Shown: one piece after another, positions 1 through 12,180 of the stretch
Layout: every line of letters starts with the position of its first letter
Numbering within the stretch: position 1 is the stretch's first letter
Source of the DNA: Siphonodentalium dalli
Taxonomy: Eukaryota; Mollusca; Scaphopoda; Gadilida; Siphonodentaliidae
Reading direction: 5' to 3'
NCBI GenBank assembly: GCA_032622095.1
Contig: CP136063.1
Location: 10,583,814-10,647,813 of the forward strand
Length of the DNA stretch: 64,000 nucleotides
Notes under the pieces: generated by a model
Databases searched by the model: none
Told to the model about the DNA's origin: nothing
The model's input: the letters and a program-made list of their open reading frames with translations, nothing else
Position numbers and translations under genes: made by a program

Positions 1-300
1 GGTAAAAATACAGTAGTATTCCAACAATTTACCGAGGTTCTTTTACCATGGTATTTTCACCATGGTAAAGTTTTACTGTGATTTTTTCACCTTGGTAAAA
101 TTTACCGACGTGATCAATTGACCAGGGTAAAAAACCATGGTAAAATTTACCTCGGTAAACACCTTGGTAAATTTTTACCTTGGTAAAGCACTAAAATTTA
201 CCTTGGTAAAATTTACCGACGTGATCAATTGACCGTGGTACAAATACCATGGTAAAATTTACCTTGGTAAATACCTTGGTACATTTTTATATGGGGTGGG
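1..300. repeat. Short palindromic repeat tract (ACCATGGTAAA-type)
   Basis: The tract is built from variants of TTTACC-wTGGTAAA in both orientations, so it folds on itself many times. A longer unit of about 110 bp, marked by TTTACCGACGTGATCAATT, starts near 100 and again near 210. No coding potential. It could be the edge of a minisatellite or of a fold-back element cut by the window start. Confidence 0.6.
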
Positions 301-354
301 GTACCACACTTCCGATTTTTAATGCAATGTTCGCGTCATGAGATTGGCTGTGTA

Positions 355-757
355 CATTTTCTATCTGAAGCTCATACCTTTTCTATTTACAGGCGATACA
401 GGACCCCTGGCGCCAGATTCTGATTGGTTCTCTTCTTATGGTGACAATAAAGACAAGATTCCACCAAAAGTTCCGAAATTCGTACCTTGTTGTGATAAAT
501 AAAAGACATTTATCATTTGTCAATTTTGCGCAAACACAATTTATTTCCTGGTTCGTTCGTGGATATAATACCATATTTGACATTTAAAATGACATGTTAT
601 GGGTATACCGATAACTTGAAACATGATTTAAATTCGTTATTCTTATCACCCACATAATGCATACACAAATATAATATAGATCTAATGCATACATAAATAA
701 ACATATTTAATGATTTGTCAGGAAACCTGAATTATAATGAATAGCCAGGTTTATTAG
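355..757 (+). repeat. Left arm of fold-back element
   Basis: This stretch is the reverse complement of 10746-11326, starting at CATTTTCTATCTGAAGC and ending at the AT-rich loop beside CCTGGCTATTCAT. The left arm lacks about 170 bp that the right arm has (around 10930-11110), so the arms have diverged by deletion as well as substitution. The retrotransposon and the Helitron-like element lie between the arms. I could not define a clean target duplication for this outer unit. Confidence 0.7.
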
Positions 758-781
758 ATATATATATACTATATATATATA

Positions 782-785
782 TTAC
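782..785. other. Target-site duplication TTAC (left) of LTR retrotransposon
   Basis: TTAC directly precedes the LTR at 786, and TTAC directly follows the other LTR at 10004-10007. A 4 bp duplication fits a Ty3/Gypsy-type integrase. Confidence 0.75.
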
Positions 786-1926
786 TGTGGTAGAGCACAG
801 GGTGGGTCTTAAATGAACCATGTCGCTATATCACAAAACATTTATGAAGCTCTGAGTCTAAACATCTGGCAGGGTCTATAGAAAGCTGAGCCTAACTTTA
901 AAAGTCTTCATCATGCATTTATTAGATACTCATGCTAAACGGAACAGTGAACACAATCCAACATCACAGGACGACATCACACACATCTATACAGCCAGCT
1001 TGACTTCCAACAAACATCAGACATCACATCGAGCATCAAATATCAATCCAGATGACCAACGTAAAACCAACAGGAGTTACAGTACCCTGGTGAACAAATA
1101 CATAGGTTGTAGTTGCTACCAAAATATATATCCAGAATGGATATAAATAAATATGTGAAATGTGATTGTGTCAAAAACCAACTTCCCTATTGTCGATATA
1201 AACAACTATTTGACACAATCCTAACTGTGACGAACAGTTAGAAATAAAACCTACATGCTAGTATAAAAGGTAGATTATGAACGCAGTGTGCGATTTCCAA
1301 TACCTAAACTATTGGGCAAATATATATTGCAAATGTGATGTAATTCTAAACTTTCAAAACGAAGACAATAGTATTAAAATACAAGCTATTATAACGTGTA
1401 AAAACATAACAAATATCACATACCATATCGTAGGAACATAGGTCAAGATGTCATAACGTAGTATTCATCTTATACTTTATAACTGAATTCTTCAAGGCAT
1501 TTGAAGAATTTACGATAAACACTGAGTGTCAACAAGACTGACGATGTGCACTACTCGAACGTAATTATCAACTGAAAAGCGCGGCGACTAAAGTTACCTG
1601 TGATTGGCTGAGACACCTTAGTGTCCGACAGTTAGATCTCAGATTGGGCGATAAATAAAGGTAGAGAAAGAGACTAGTGGATGAAAATTTGGGCGTAGAT
1701 AGAAATACGAAATAGCAAAATAGGGATCAGGAACCGAACTAGAAACGGGAAATTAAAGAACGGAATAGCGCGAAATGGAATGAAACGGACCAAGTACGCG
1801 GAATGAAATGATAATGCAGCTATAAAATGTATATTAGTGAGTTAGGTATAATAACTTAGTTAGTATACATGTGTAGCATTTAATAAAGGCATATACTGTT
1901 TTGGTATATAAAATAGCACTGTCACA
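786..1926 (-). repeat. 3' LTR of the Ty3/Gypsy element (1,141 bp)
   Basis: Direct repeat of 8903-10003. On the minus strand it starts TGTGACAGTGC and ends CTACCACA, the usual TG...CA termini. It carries a possible minus-strand TATAAA (1476-1481) and an AATAAA (917-922), compatible with promoter and poly(A) roles. A small plus-strand ORF at 913-1146 lies wholly within the LTR and is not credible as a gene. Confidence 0.92.
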
Positions 1927-1937
1927 CTCTCCCCTCT
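1927..1937 (-). other. Polypurine tract
   Basis: On the minus strand AGAGGGGAGAG directly precedes the 3' LTR, where plus-strand DNA priming occurs in LTR elements. Confidence 0.8.
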
Positions 1938-2626
1938 GTTGACAAAATGACTCCCTAGTCATTTAAACAAATACTAAAAGGAAAATGTCGCTAATAGACA
2001 TGACTTTCAAACTCTGCAACTAATAATGGAAAATTATCATCTATCACATTCTCATACACAGAGATAACCTTGACACCGACCTATCTTCAAAACTGAAATC
2101 AAATATCAGCATTATATAACTGCAACTTAATCGACTGAACTAACTCTTCACTATCTAGCGTAGACAGTAAACATTGTGAATATATCACACAATACAGCTG
2201 AAATGAAATCATCACTGATTTACACTGGCGGTCCTATCTGAGAACTTCAATCATAAATACACAACAATCAACACAAATATGTTAAAATCATATATAGAAA
2301 GGAACACTTTATCATCTCACAGAGTATATTAAAAAAATAGAATTCCTTGATAACTGGTACCTCATATGTGTCGTAGCTCCACACTGGATCGTCAGCTGGA
2401 ATAACTGGAAATATCTCTGATCGTATGAAGATGATAAGTGATACCTAACAATACATAATATCAATACATAATTTATAAAAGAATCAATTTTAAAAACAAG
2501 AACATGGTATGCATTACTAACACAACAGGACAATGCCTATGTCCGGTGTATACACACACCATTGAAACTGACATATCAGTAATATGGAATCACTGAATAT
2601 AAGTGAACTGAACTGAAATGAAAATC

Positions 2627-5071
2627 TTATTCGTCCAAGATAGTTTTTAAAATAGACTGAAAAACATCTGGAGAAACCTTGGTGCAAATCTGATCTTGCA
2701 TCAGCTTACGCAAAAGCTGATTCTTATACTCATCTTTTCCATCTGAAATGGGCTGGATGGTATTAGATACATAGTCACCCATCCATGATGGAGGCTGCTT
2801 TGCTCTGCTAGATTTCCTAGGTACTGGTTTTGGTCTGGAATCTGAAAGAGAAATACTTTCTCTATCTCCACTCTGACTACTACTCGAGGCACCATCATCA
2901 CCTGAAACATTTGCTTTCGCACCATCAACATTACCATCAACAACAACAGTATATTCTGCAATAGATGCTAAAGGTACACAGACAATATCAACAACTTCAT
3001 CATCATTATTCTCATCAGCCTCATCATTGCTATCACCTGTGGAACGAAGTTCAAGTTGACCTGTCGAATCCTGTGTAGCTGAAATATCAACAATATTACT
3101 GTCATCACCGACATCAGTTCTAACTTCCCTGAACTCATCTATTTGAGTGCGGTCGTCACCACAGGAAGAAGAAATACCACCAGCTTCCAATCTCGCAGGA
3201 AAGTCGTCACCCCGACGAGATGGAGCTGAACTGTCCACTGCATTAGGAGCAGATTTTATACCTGCAACGCCCTGTGGAACAAAACAAATCACCGACTCTT
3301 CATCTGAACCATCTATATGGTCTGAACCATTAATATGGTTATCACGAACTTCATCACGTGAAGTATCACTACCAGTACCTGGAATATGACGTTTCCACAC
3401 CTTAGGCTCTGGTGACCGTACAGGTGGGATAAGAGGATATACAATTGGGGCATCAGCATCTCTCTGTTCAAGAGGAGATTTAAGGGCTTTGTCGTCATCT
3501 GGAAAGTCAAGGGGTAAAGAACCAATAGGCAACAAGTGGTTCCTATGTAAAGTTCTTTGCATTCTCTGCAAGCTAGAAGGACTATTGTTCAAACCAAATG
3601 CTAATCTATTATATTCATAGAATCCTAGACCTCCAACACTAAATGCTGTTCTCTCCTTGTGCTCCTCTGCAATCTCCAATTGATGAAAACCAGATTTGAG
3701 GTCGAGAACTGAGTAGTACATGGCACCTGCTAAGTAATCAAATAGGTCTTCAGGCCTAGGGAGTGCATAATTATCTGGAATAGTGCGTTTATTTAAAATT
3801 CTAAAATCTGTACACATACGAAGGTCATTTGAACCCTTCTTCCTAACTAAAACAACATTAGAAGAATATGGACTGTGAGATCGGCGTATAATGCCGGCAG
3901 CTAACAACTGATGAAGATGATTTCTCACTTCATCAATCATGCTTGGAGGTAAACGTCTCGGACGATCCTTGAAAGGTGTAGAATCATACATGTCGATCCT
4001 ATGCTTAATTGCACTGTAAAAACCTAAGTCAAGATCATGCTGTGAACAAAAATCTGAAAACTCTTTGATGAGATTCAATGCAACAGATATATCCTTTACA
4101 TCATCAAGAGAAAAAACATCAATAGTAATTTTATCAAGAAATGAAGAGGTAGTCTCTGAACCTGGGGAGGTTTCAATATCTTGCTCAACAGAGACTGGCT
4201 GTACCTGACAAATAACAGAGTTAGGTGCTATACTAATAGTCCTAGAAGAAATATTTGACAAGTGAACATCAACAGTATCAGTGCTCTTGAAATCATATTT
4301 CACAATATATGGACCTATCTCTAAAAATTTGAACCGTTCATCATCTGGAAGAGGCTGCAAAATAGCACATGTGGGTTGGTAAGGAATCTTATGATCAATA
4401 AAACCAGTAACAACTTTCTTAGTATTAGGATGGAGAATAACATGAGTATTCTCAGCAGACTTTATATGACCTAGAACAAAGTTGTGTTTAGCAAGTTCTT
4501 TCTCCCTAGAAATCATGCATCTGAATGCCATAAACCAAGATGATGACAAGTTTGCATTCTGTAAAAACTTGTTACCATGTGCATCTTTGCACAACTGCAT
4601 GAGTTCTGAAAGAATATTAGTTCCTAGCAAAACTGGCACTGACATGTTATAAGAACTGTTTGGCACTACAAGAAAAATGAACTCTTTGCCTGAATCTTGT
4701 CCTAAAGAAGGAACTGTAATAGGACACTGAATGTATCCAAGATAAGGGAGTTTGTTGCCATCAGCACACTCTATATTAAGTATAACGGACAAGGGCTGCA
4801 AAGGAATATGTTTCAAGAAAGTGCTGTAAAATTGCTCGCAAATTGTGGAGCAAGTCGAACCTGTATCAACAAGAGCCTTAGTATTGTAACCTGAAACAAT
4901 AATATGTGACTCTGTAGCATTTCCATTTATACAATGTTCCTTACTGGAATCATTAACAAATTGAGATTTGTTAATAAATCTCCGGGATCTATCCTGTGGA
5001 CGAAAAAATTTACCTCTATCATAGTAGCGATAGTATCCACCTTTCCTACAACCAAACGCTTTATGTGTCAA
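2627..5071 (-). pseudogene. Deleted gag-pol ORF: CCHC knuckle, retropepsin, N-terminal RT fused to pol tail
   Basis: An open frame of about 814 codons. The nominal first codon is TTG; the frame is open a few codons further upstream, where it supplies a CX2CX4HX4C knuckle (CWKCGDLTHKAFGC), and then meets a TAG. Next come a retropepsin with VDTG (residues 68-71) and LLGTNIL (about 148-154), then RT motifs LVRKKGS..MCTDFRILN (about 408-427), SVLDLKSGFHQLEI (454-467, motif A Asp at 457) and AFGLNNSP (491-498). At about residue 505 (near base 3560) the sequence jumps to RTLHRNHLLP and an acidic tail ending in SRAKQPPSWMGDYV, typical of the C-terminus of Gypsy pol polyproteins after integrase. RT motif C (YxDD), RNase H and integrase are therefore missing, yet the frame is kept across the junction. 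It cannot supply its own replication enzymes. Confidence 0.9.
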
Positions 5072-5437
5072 ATCACCACATTTCCAACATCGGTGTATCT
5101 ACCAGATACATACTCTCCTTGTAATCTATCATTTGTGGGATTACTATAATCATTTCTCACATCTGAAACATTATTTGCCTCCTTCTGAAAATAATGAACA
5201 TTATCGCTTCTCTCCGTATACTGCCTTCTGTGATTCCTATTCCGATATCTCTGCGCACGCCGTCTGGAGTAAGAGTTATAACCACTTATAATTATCATTT
5301 CTGTAATAATCATCATTGCTGTAATTATTATCATAACTATTTTCACTATTTCTCTTCAACTCCTCTATCCGAACTGTCAATTCCAATATCTCAGCCTGTA
5401 TCTTCAACATAACTTCCTCTGAAATCTGTGACGCCAT
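5068..5437 (-). pseudogene. Broken gag remnant upstream of the knuckle
   Basis: An ATG at 5437 opens 53 codons with a heptad-like helix (LKIQAEILELTVRIEEL) and an Asn/Asp/Tyr-rich stretch, ending at TAA (5276-5278). A second frame then carries an Arg-rich linker (RRRAQRYRNRNHRR) and closes just past the knuckle position at 5068. The knuckle itself lies in a third register shared with pol. The frame change between linker and knuckle could be a programmed shift or decay. Because the 53-codon ORF is also broken, decay is more likely. It is far shorter than usual Gag proteins. Confidence 0.6.
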
Positions 5438-6944
5438 CTTTCACTAACTCGCAAATAGCTAGGAAAAATTTGAAAGTATTTCAACCACGATCAACCTACA
5501 AATTCTAAGAAATATCTCTAAAAAAAAAACAAGTGTTGCTTTAACTAACTGGAATAAAAATAATTCAAGTCGAAACCTACAAGAGAATTCGGGGAAAAAA
5601 TCACTAAGTGTAAAGGTCAAAGTACAAAAACGCTGAAAACGTCAAATGAAAATAAACTAAACTCAATATCTGAAAAACCGACGCGCTGAAATTTATACAG
5701 AAAAACCTAAGTATTTTCTGCAAACCAACTCAGAAATCACTGAAAAACAAAATTCATTTTGTAATTAAACCTGCGGAAAAAAAAACAATTCTGCGGAAAA
5801 ATTTAATTCAAGAAAAATTCTCAAGTCCAACTACGTAAGAAAATTTCTGAAAAATAAAAATTTCTCAAGTTTGCTGTAAATCAGAACACTGTAAGTCACC
5901 TACAATTTAACTACCAAGCGAATACCTACAAATCGCATCAAAATTCAAAATTAATCTGCGATTAAATATTCAAGTCACCTATTTCCGCTCACTATCTGAC
6001 GTCAACTGAAAAAAATTCAAAGTCAGATCTAACCTGATCAATCACAAACTACAACTCAACAATGAAAAAATAAATTAATTTTCCACGACGTCACCAACAA
6101 GTCACCTAATTTCAAGTTAATTGTGCCGTCCTTCGACAAAACTGAAATATAATCATTCACGTGTTGACGCAACAACACATATGAATTTTCAAGTTCACTG
6201 TCAACTGAAAGTTGATTCGAAAAATTATTTTCCGAACTTGCTCTGAAAAATCACCTATTTTCGAGCTATATACTCCACCGTCAACTACAAAATTCTCAAA
6301 TCACAATTCACCGTCACTGAAAATCAATAAAGATTTTTAAAATCACCTATTGTCGCACTATAAATTCACCGTCGTCTGAAAATTTGAATACAAATTTCAC
6401 TAACGCTTGCATGCTAAGTGTGGACTGGCTGAAAATTTATAAGTTTTCTTGCCGACAACTGATACTAATTAGTTTGGTTAAGTTAACTTCCACCTAATTA
6501 GTGTCGCGAAGAATTTAACTCATGCACCTATCTGATGAAATGAGATGAAAGCAAGCGCGATGCGTACTTGGCTCACAAAAACAAATTCAGTGGGAAAGAG
6601 GGTGTGGCAGGGGAGGGGTCAGGGTTGACTCACCGTTAACCTGAGACTCCGACGACTGCAGACTCAAACACCAACTTACCATGTCACAACTATCAACAAA
6701 CCAAGTTGACAACACCTGCTTGTACTACCAGAACTAGTTGGGACAATTTGTCCAACACCGGGTCTGAAAACTACTAACTTATTAATGCAAAGTCAGAATT
6801 GCATTGCATAATGTTGGAGACAAAAGGTATTTATCACAATGTCATAACAAAGTGAGGACCGAATGTCAAGAAATTTAGAAAAATACTCGACCAATTTCGG
6901 TTTCAGAAAATCTCCAGTAATTTGCAATGAAAATTACCTTGCAT

Positions 6945-8151
6945 TTAACAGGTCTGGCAAATGTGATAATACAGCTACAATAGCTGTATTCAGCTAACCT
7001 AGCTGTATTCAGCTATATATTATACTCTCAAACCGGCTGTTTTTCGATAATAAACTAGAAGCGCTAATTTGCGCATCCAAATTAGGCTACCCTATTCTCC
7101 GGCCACCCTCAAACAAATCAAAATCGTCGCTTGTGTTCTGACAAAGTGTTGCCTTTTGTCGGCACGGCGATGGTGATTATGTGTGAAAACTTACTACGGC
7201 GGTCGATGTCGGTCATAACGGTTAATAACTCTCTTATGCAATGCGGAATACCTTGAAAAATACATTAAATACAATATTTATCACCGAAGATGGAACATCT
7301 TAATCATTCCCGGAAGTATCAATGTGATGCTGCTAAAACGCAGTTTGGTTGGTGCGTTAAAACAGGTAAAAAGGGGAACATCTCTAGCCAGAGTTTAACC
7401 GAGCGAGTTCCACTCACTGCTTGAGCTGATTCTCTCCAAAAATACGGAAACGCATACTTGTATGTCGAATCGCGAAAATACAAATACCAATGTTATGTTT
7501 AGTAAGTTTTCACACATTATATATTTTCCCGCCAAAACAGATTGAATAGTTCTGACTCGCTAACGACCAGGACTTCATGTTTGAAATACTTCAAAAATTA
7601 TATAAGTCGCATTTTCATTTCAGTTGTCCCTACATGTATGTTGTGCCATACATTTGCAATATGCCGCACAATATCTGTATATACAGTTATGAATAGTTAC
7701 CAGTATCGCTCACAAACCGCTAGTGGTATGTAATTCTAAATGCTTGATATAGGTACACCATTCTAACGCCCCCTACCGGTTTAGCATCGGAAGAAGTAAA
7801 CGAGTGTTTGGGATGAATTTGATCTTTATTTTATAAGTTAGTTAATGAATGCATTTGCAGAAAATAGTCCCCAGAATAGTTACTGACATCGACCACCGTA
7901 GTAAGTTTTCACACAAAATCAGAATTGCCGTGTCGACAAAAGGCAACACTTTGTCAGAACACAAGCGACGATTTTGATTTGGTTGAGGGTGACCGGAGAA
8001 TATGGTAGCCTAATTTTGATGCGCAAATTAGCGCTTCTAGTTTATTATCGAAAAACAGCCGGTTTGAGAGTATAATATATAGCTGAATACAGCTAGGTTA
8101 GCTGAATACAGCTATTGTAGCTGTATTCTCACATTTGCCAGACCTGTTTAA
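6945..8151. mobile_element. TTAA-flanked DNA transposon with about 270 bp TIRs, non-autonomous
   Basis: Ends CAGGTCTGGCAAATGTGA (from 6949) and its inverted copy (to 8147), both next to TTAA (6945-6948 and 8148-8151). The arms match for about 270 bp (6949-7220 against 7872-8147) and contain small palindromes such as TACAGCTACAATAGCTGTA. The 650 bp centre (7220-7870) has only a 63-codon ORF (7542-7733) with no recognisable domain. TTAA target choice is typical of piggyBac- and Kolobok-like elements; the superfamily is not settled from the ends alone. It is nested inside the LTR retrotransposon. Confidence 0.85.
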
Positions 8152-8888
8152 CAAGCGGACATTAGACCTATGCTGTTTATACATTTATCAACATTTGTCA
8201 CTTTTTTGACAATATTTTAGTCAAAGAAAAACTTTGACAGCATACAATACATGTGTGGCTGGACGGATATATTATATACCTAACTACACCTAAACAAAAG
8301 CTAATAATTAGCTTTAAAGGCTACTAAAGTTGGTCAGACTATACAACAACAAACTACCATGTGCTTATTTATTTACTTCCTGTTCTGACCAATAGAAAAT
8401 GTAATCCGGTGACGAAACGAAAACGAAACCACGGACTACCAAATTCCGGAAACCACAACTTTACCGGGTTTCAATTTACCAAAATCCGGACCACAAAATA
8501 TTGGCAGATAATAAATCGAATTTAAAGTTTGGACTTTGCCCAAACGCCAAAAACGACTAAACAGAGCTGACAATACAAAAATTTAGACATAATTATAATA
8601 TTAAAGGAATACAGCCACACCAAAACAATGTGTTTACAAATTTCACTGAATAACATGAAATTTTTACAAAATTTATCAAATTTTCAACAGAATTTATGTT
8701 TTTATGCCTTTTTAAGCATAAAACTGTTCAAATCGTTTTGTTTCTTCAAATCCAACGCTGAATATCTCAAGAAATCCTGATTGTCATTTTTTTCACAGTT
8801 TTTGAAGCACGAAAACACGAATTTCTACAAAGTTCCAATTTTCACACCAATTTCAAAGTTCCACACTATAATCAGAGCTATAGCTATA

Positions 8889-8901
8889 CGAATGGGCGCC
8901 A
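8889..8901 (-). other. Primer-binding site
   Basis: On the minus strand TGGCGCCCATTCG follows the 5' LTR after one spacer base. TGG plus complementarity to a tRNA 3' end ending GGGCGCCA is the expected form. The exact tRNA is not identified. Confidence 0.75.
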
Positions 8902-8902
8902 T

Positions 8903-10003
8903 TGTGGTAGAGCACAGGGGTGGGTCTTAAATGAACCATGTCGCTATATCGCAAAACATTTATGAAGCTCTGAGTCTAAACATCTGGCAGGGTCTATAGA
9001 AAGCTGAGCCTACCTTTAAAAGTCTTCATCATGCATTTATTAGATACTCATGCTAAACGGAACAGTGAACACAATCCAACATCACAGGACGACATCACAC
9101 ACATCTATACAGCCAGCTTGACTTCCAACAGACATCAGACATCACATCGAGCATCAATCCAGACGACCAACGTAAAACCAACAGGAGTTACAGGACCTTG
9201 GTGAACAAATACATAGGTTGTAGTTGCTACCAAAATATATATCCAGAATGGATATAAATAAATATGTGAAATGTGATTGTGTCAAAAACCAACTTCCCTA
9301 TTGTCGATATAAACAACTATTTGACACAATCCTAACTGTGACGAACAGTTAGAAATAAAACCTACATGCTAGTATAAAAGGTAGATTATGAACGCAGTAT
9401 GCAATTTCCAATCCCTAAACTATTGGGCAAATATATATTGCAAATGTGATGTAATTCTAAACTATTATAACGGGTAAAAACATAACAAATATCACATACC
9501 ATATCGTAGGAACATAGGTCAATATGTCATAACGTAGTATTCATCTTATACTTTATAACTGAATTCTTCAAGGCATTTGAAGAATTTACGATAAACACTG
9601 AGTGTCAACAAGACTGACGATGTGCACTACTCGAACGCTAATCATCAACTGAAAAGCGCGGCGAATAAAGTTACCTGTGATTGGCTGAGACACCTTAGTG
9701 TCCGACAGTTAGATCTCAGATTGGGCGATAAATAAAGGTAGAGAAAGAGACTAGTGGATGAGAATTTGGGCGTATATAGAAATACGAAATAGCAAAATAG
9801 GGATCAGGAACCGAACTAGGAACGGGAAATTAAAGAACGGAATAGCGCGAAATGGAATGAAACGGACCAAGTACGCGGAATGAAATGATACTGCAGCTAT
9901 AAAATGTATATTAGTGAGTTAGGTATAATAACTTAGTTAGTATACATGTGTAGCATTTAATAAAGGCATATACTGTTTTGGTATATAAAATAGCACTGTC
10001 ACA
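8903..10003 (-). repeat. 5' LTR of the Ty3/Gypsy element (1,101 bp)
   Basis: Direct repeat of 786-1926. It lacks a 35 bp and a 7 bp stretch present in the other LTR, and is followed by TTAC (10004-10007). Confidence 0.92.
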
Positions 10004-10059
10004 TTACCGTCCTACATTACCACTATTGGAATCTTGGACGTAACAATACAGATATTATA

Positions 10060-10745
10060 TTATATATTAAATATGTTATATATGTTTTACATATGACATA
10101 TATTATATATATATAATATTATACATGTTATATATTTATATATATATATATAATATATATATATATCTACAATATATTTTGGGATTTCTGCCTGTATGTT
10201 TGTGTTAGCTATGGCCGGGAAAACTGCCCGACATATTTTGATGAAATTTGATACCTAAGGGTATTTTCCGGGGATTGTTTTGGACGGGTCAAACGTAATC
10301 CCGACCTAACATTGACCTTCAAAAGGGTCAATTCAAGGTCAAATCGAGTAAAATCAGACGGATTTCGACGGGTAACGTACTTTTGTCGGGTACTTTTGTC
10401 CCGGCAGTGTTTTGGACGGGTCAAATCGTGACCCCACCTGACCTTGACCTTCACAATGGACAATTCAAGGTCAAATCGCGCAATTCGCCGAAAAGCAGAG
10501 GGGAAACAGCCCGGACGAAGTCGGGTCCACCTGCTAGTTATATATATATATATATATATACAATATATATATCTCATATATATTTTGAATATAATATATA
10601 TTATATAATATATATTATATAACATGTATATTATATAACATGTATATTATAATATAATATATATATGATATATATAATATATATACCATATATAACAAAT
10701 ATGATATAATCTATATTATATAATATATATATTCTATATATATAT
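10060..10745. repeat. AT microsatellite loop of the fold-back element
   Basis: Long (TA)n and TATATAAT runs on both sides of the Helitron-like insert. The ORFs here (for example 10209-10625) are products of the repeat. Confidence 0.8.
10166..10537 (+). mobile_element. Short Helitron-like element (372 bp)
   Basis: Begins TCTACAATATATTTTGGG after an A and is followed by TTTCTGCCTGTATGTTTGTG, a pattern seen at Helitron 5' ends. It ends in a GC hairpin (CCCGGAC-GAA-GTCGGG, 10510-10525), then 12 bases later CTAG followed by T. There is no TIR or target duplication, as expected for rolling-circle elements. The interior holds two GGGTCAAA/AAGGTCAAATCG repeats and no Rep/helicase. Confidence 0.75.
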
Positions 10746-11326
10746 CTAATAAACCTGGCTATTCATAATAATTCAGGTTTCCGGGCAAATCATTAAACAT
10801 GTTTATTTATGTATGCATTATATTATATTTGTGTATGCATTGTGATGAGAATAAAGAATTCAATTGATGTTTCAAGTTATCGGTATACCCATAATATATG
10901 TCATTTTAAATGTCAAACATGGTATAATATCCACTTAAGACTGATACATTCACTATAATTAAACATTATTATGACTTAATTATCAAATTTAGACTTGTTC
11001 TCGGTAGTTAGCGTTTGTTATTGGTTGGTCTCGGTATATAGCATCTCCGATATCCGGTGCAATTTGAACGATGGCACTGCGCATGACAACAATTTGACAT
11101 GCTGGAACAGAAAGTCAAACGAACGTAACCAGGAAATAAATTGTGTTTGCGCAAAATTGACAAATGATAAATTGTCTTTTATTTAGCACAGCAAGGTGTG
11201 GATTTCGGAACTTTTGGTGGAATCTTGTCTTTATTGTCACCATAATAAGAGAACCAAGCAGAATCTGGCACCAGGAGTCCTTTGTCGCCTGTAAATAGAA
11301 AAGATATGAGCTTCAGATAGAAAATG
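10746..11326 (-). repeat. Right arm of fold-back element
   Basis: Inverted copy of 355-757. It is the longer arm, holding about 170 bp (near 10930-11110) missing on the left. Confidence 0.7.
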
Positions 11327-12180
11327 ATAGTGGGTCATCAGAGTCTCAATACAGATGTATATCATGTATTGTGACCCAACAGGGTCTAGACTAGACTCAT
11401 TGATCGCCAGTATAGTGAAGGTAATGTCACAAGCGGTCTTAAATTGTTTTCCACTCCACTGGTTATGCTATATACCACCCTTAACAATTAGCCAAAAGTC
11501 CGATACCCAAAATTAAATATGGCTGCCAATTTTGTGGATGAAATGTGAAATAGTTCGACATTTTACAACGCTATCATATGTTTCTATGGCAAACACGAGA
11601 ATCATGATGTGATTTCATACATTTATCTGATAGACACGTCTTTTATGATGAACACAATGAGACCATTATATGAATTCCTGGCTGGATATTGTTTTTGACA
11701 TCGCGTTGTTTTCCAAATTCCGGTACATGTATAATCCTATCAAAGCCGAATCGTCTCTATGTCACACAATAAAAATGGTTGCTTGTATTGTTGGGTTCAC
11801 ATAGATAAATCAAGACTGTTAGACGACCACGGCGCCAGGTTGTGGGTATGGAGACGTGCTTTCATGCACCTTCACTCTAAAATATGTGTAAGACACAATT
11901 ATTTATCGCTTTATATGCTTTAAATAAATGGTATTGAGCTTGGTTGTCCGAATATGAATGTAATCACTCCAATCTTCCGTTATAAATCTATATGTAACTC
12001 ACGAACATATAACCCTCTTATTTTCTTTCCCATGCGGTTTTGGTATAAATTCAGGAGTTGTAATATTTTTCGCTGTTTTAAATTCGTGCACCGATGGGTG
12101 CGCGAAAAATAATACTGCGCAAATTTAATTACAAGTAAGGTATACCATATTTTGTTCAGTTCACTTGATTCAATCTAATG
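11327..12180. other. No recognisable gene
   Basis: AT-rich single-copy-looking sequence. No long ORF, RNA gene or repeat structure was seen. Confidence 0.5.

Larger units (their letters stand above)
786..10003 (-). mobile_element. Ty3/Gypsy LTR retrotransposon, non-autonomous (internally deleted)
   Basis: A 9,218 bp element read on the minus strand. It has two LTRs, a TTAC target duplication, a primer-binding site next to the 5' LTR (8889-8901) and a polypurine tract next to the 3' LTR (1927-1937). The gag-pol remains (2627-5437) contain a CCHC knuckle, a retropepsin and the N-terminal part of reverse transcriptase, but no RT catalytic YxDD box, RNase H or integrase. A TTAA-flanked DNA transposon sits in the leader (6949-8147). 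The LTRs differ at about 18-20 sites by eye plus a 35 bp and a 7 bp indel, so insertion was fairly recent. The stretches 5440-6944 and 8152-8888 show no ORF of note. Confidence 0.92.

Noticed and set aside
3147-3389. 80-codon plus-strand ORF opposite the pol tail
   Set aside because: Antisense shadow of the low-complexity acidic tail of the retrotransposon ORF.
10209-10625. 138-codon minus-strand ORF
   Set aside because: Runs from (TA)n repeat through the Helitron-like element; Ile/Tyr-rich repeat translation.
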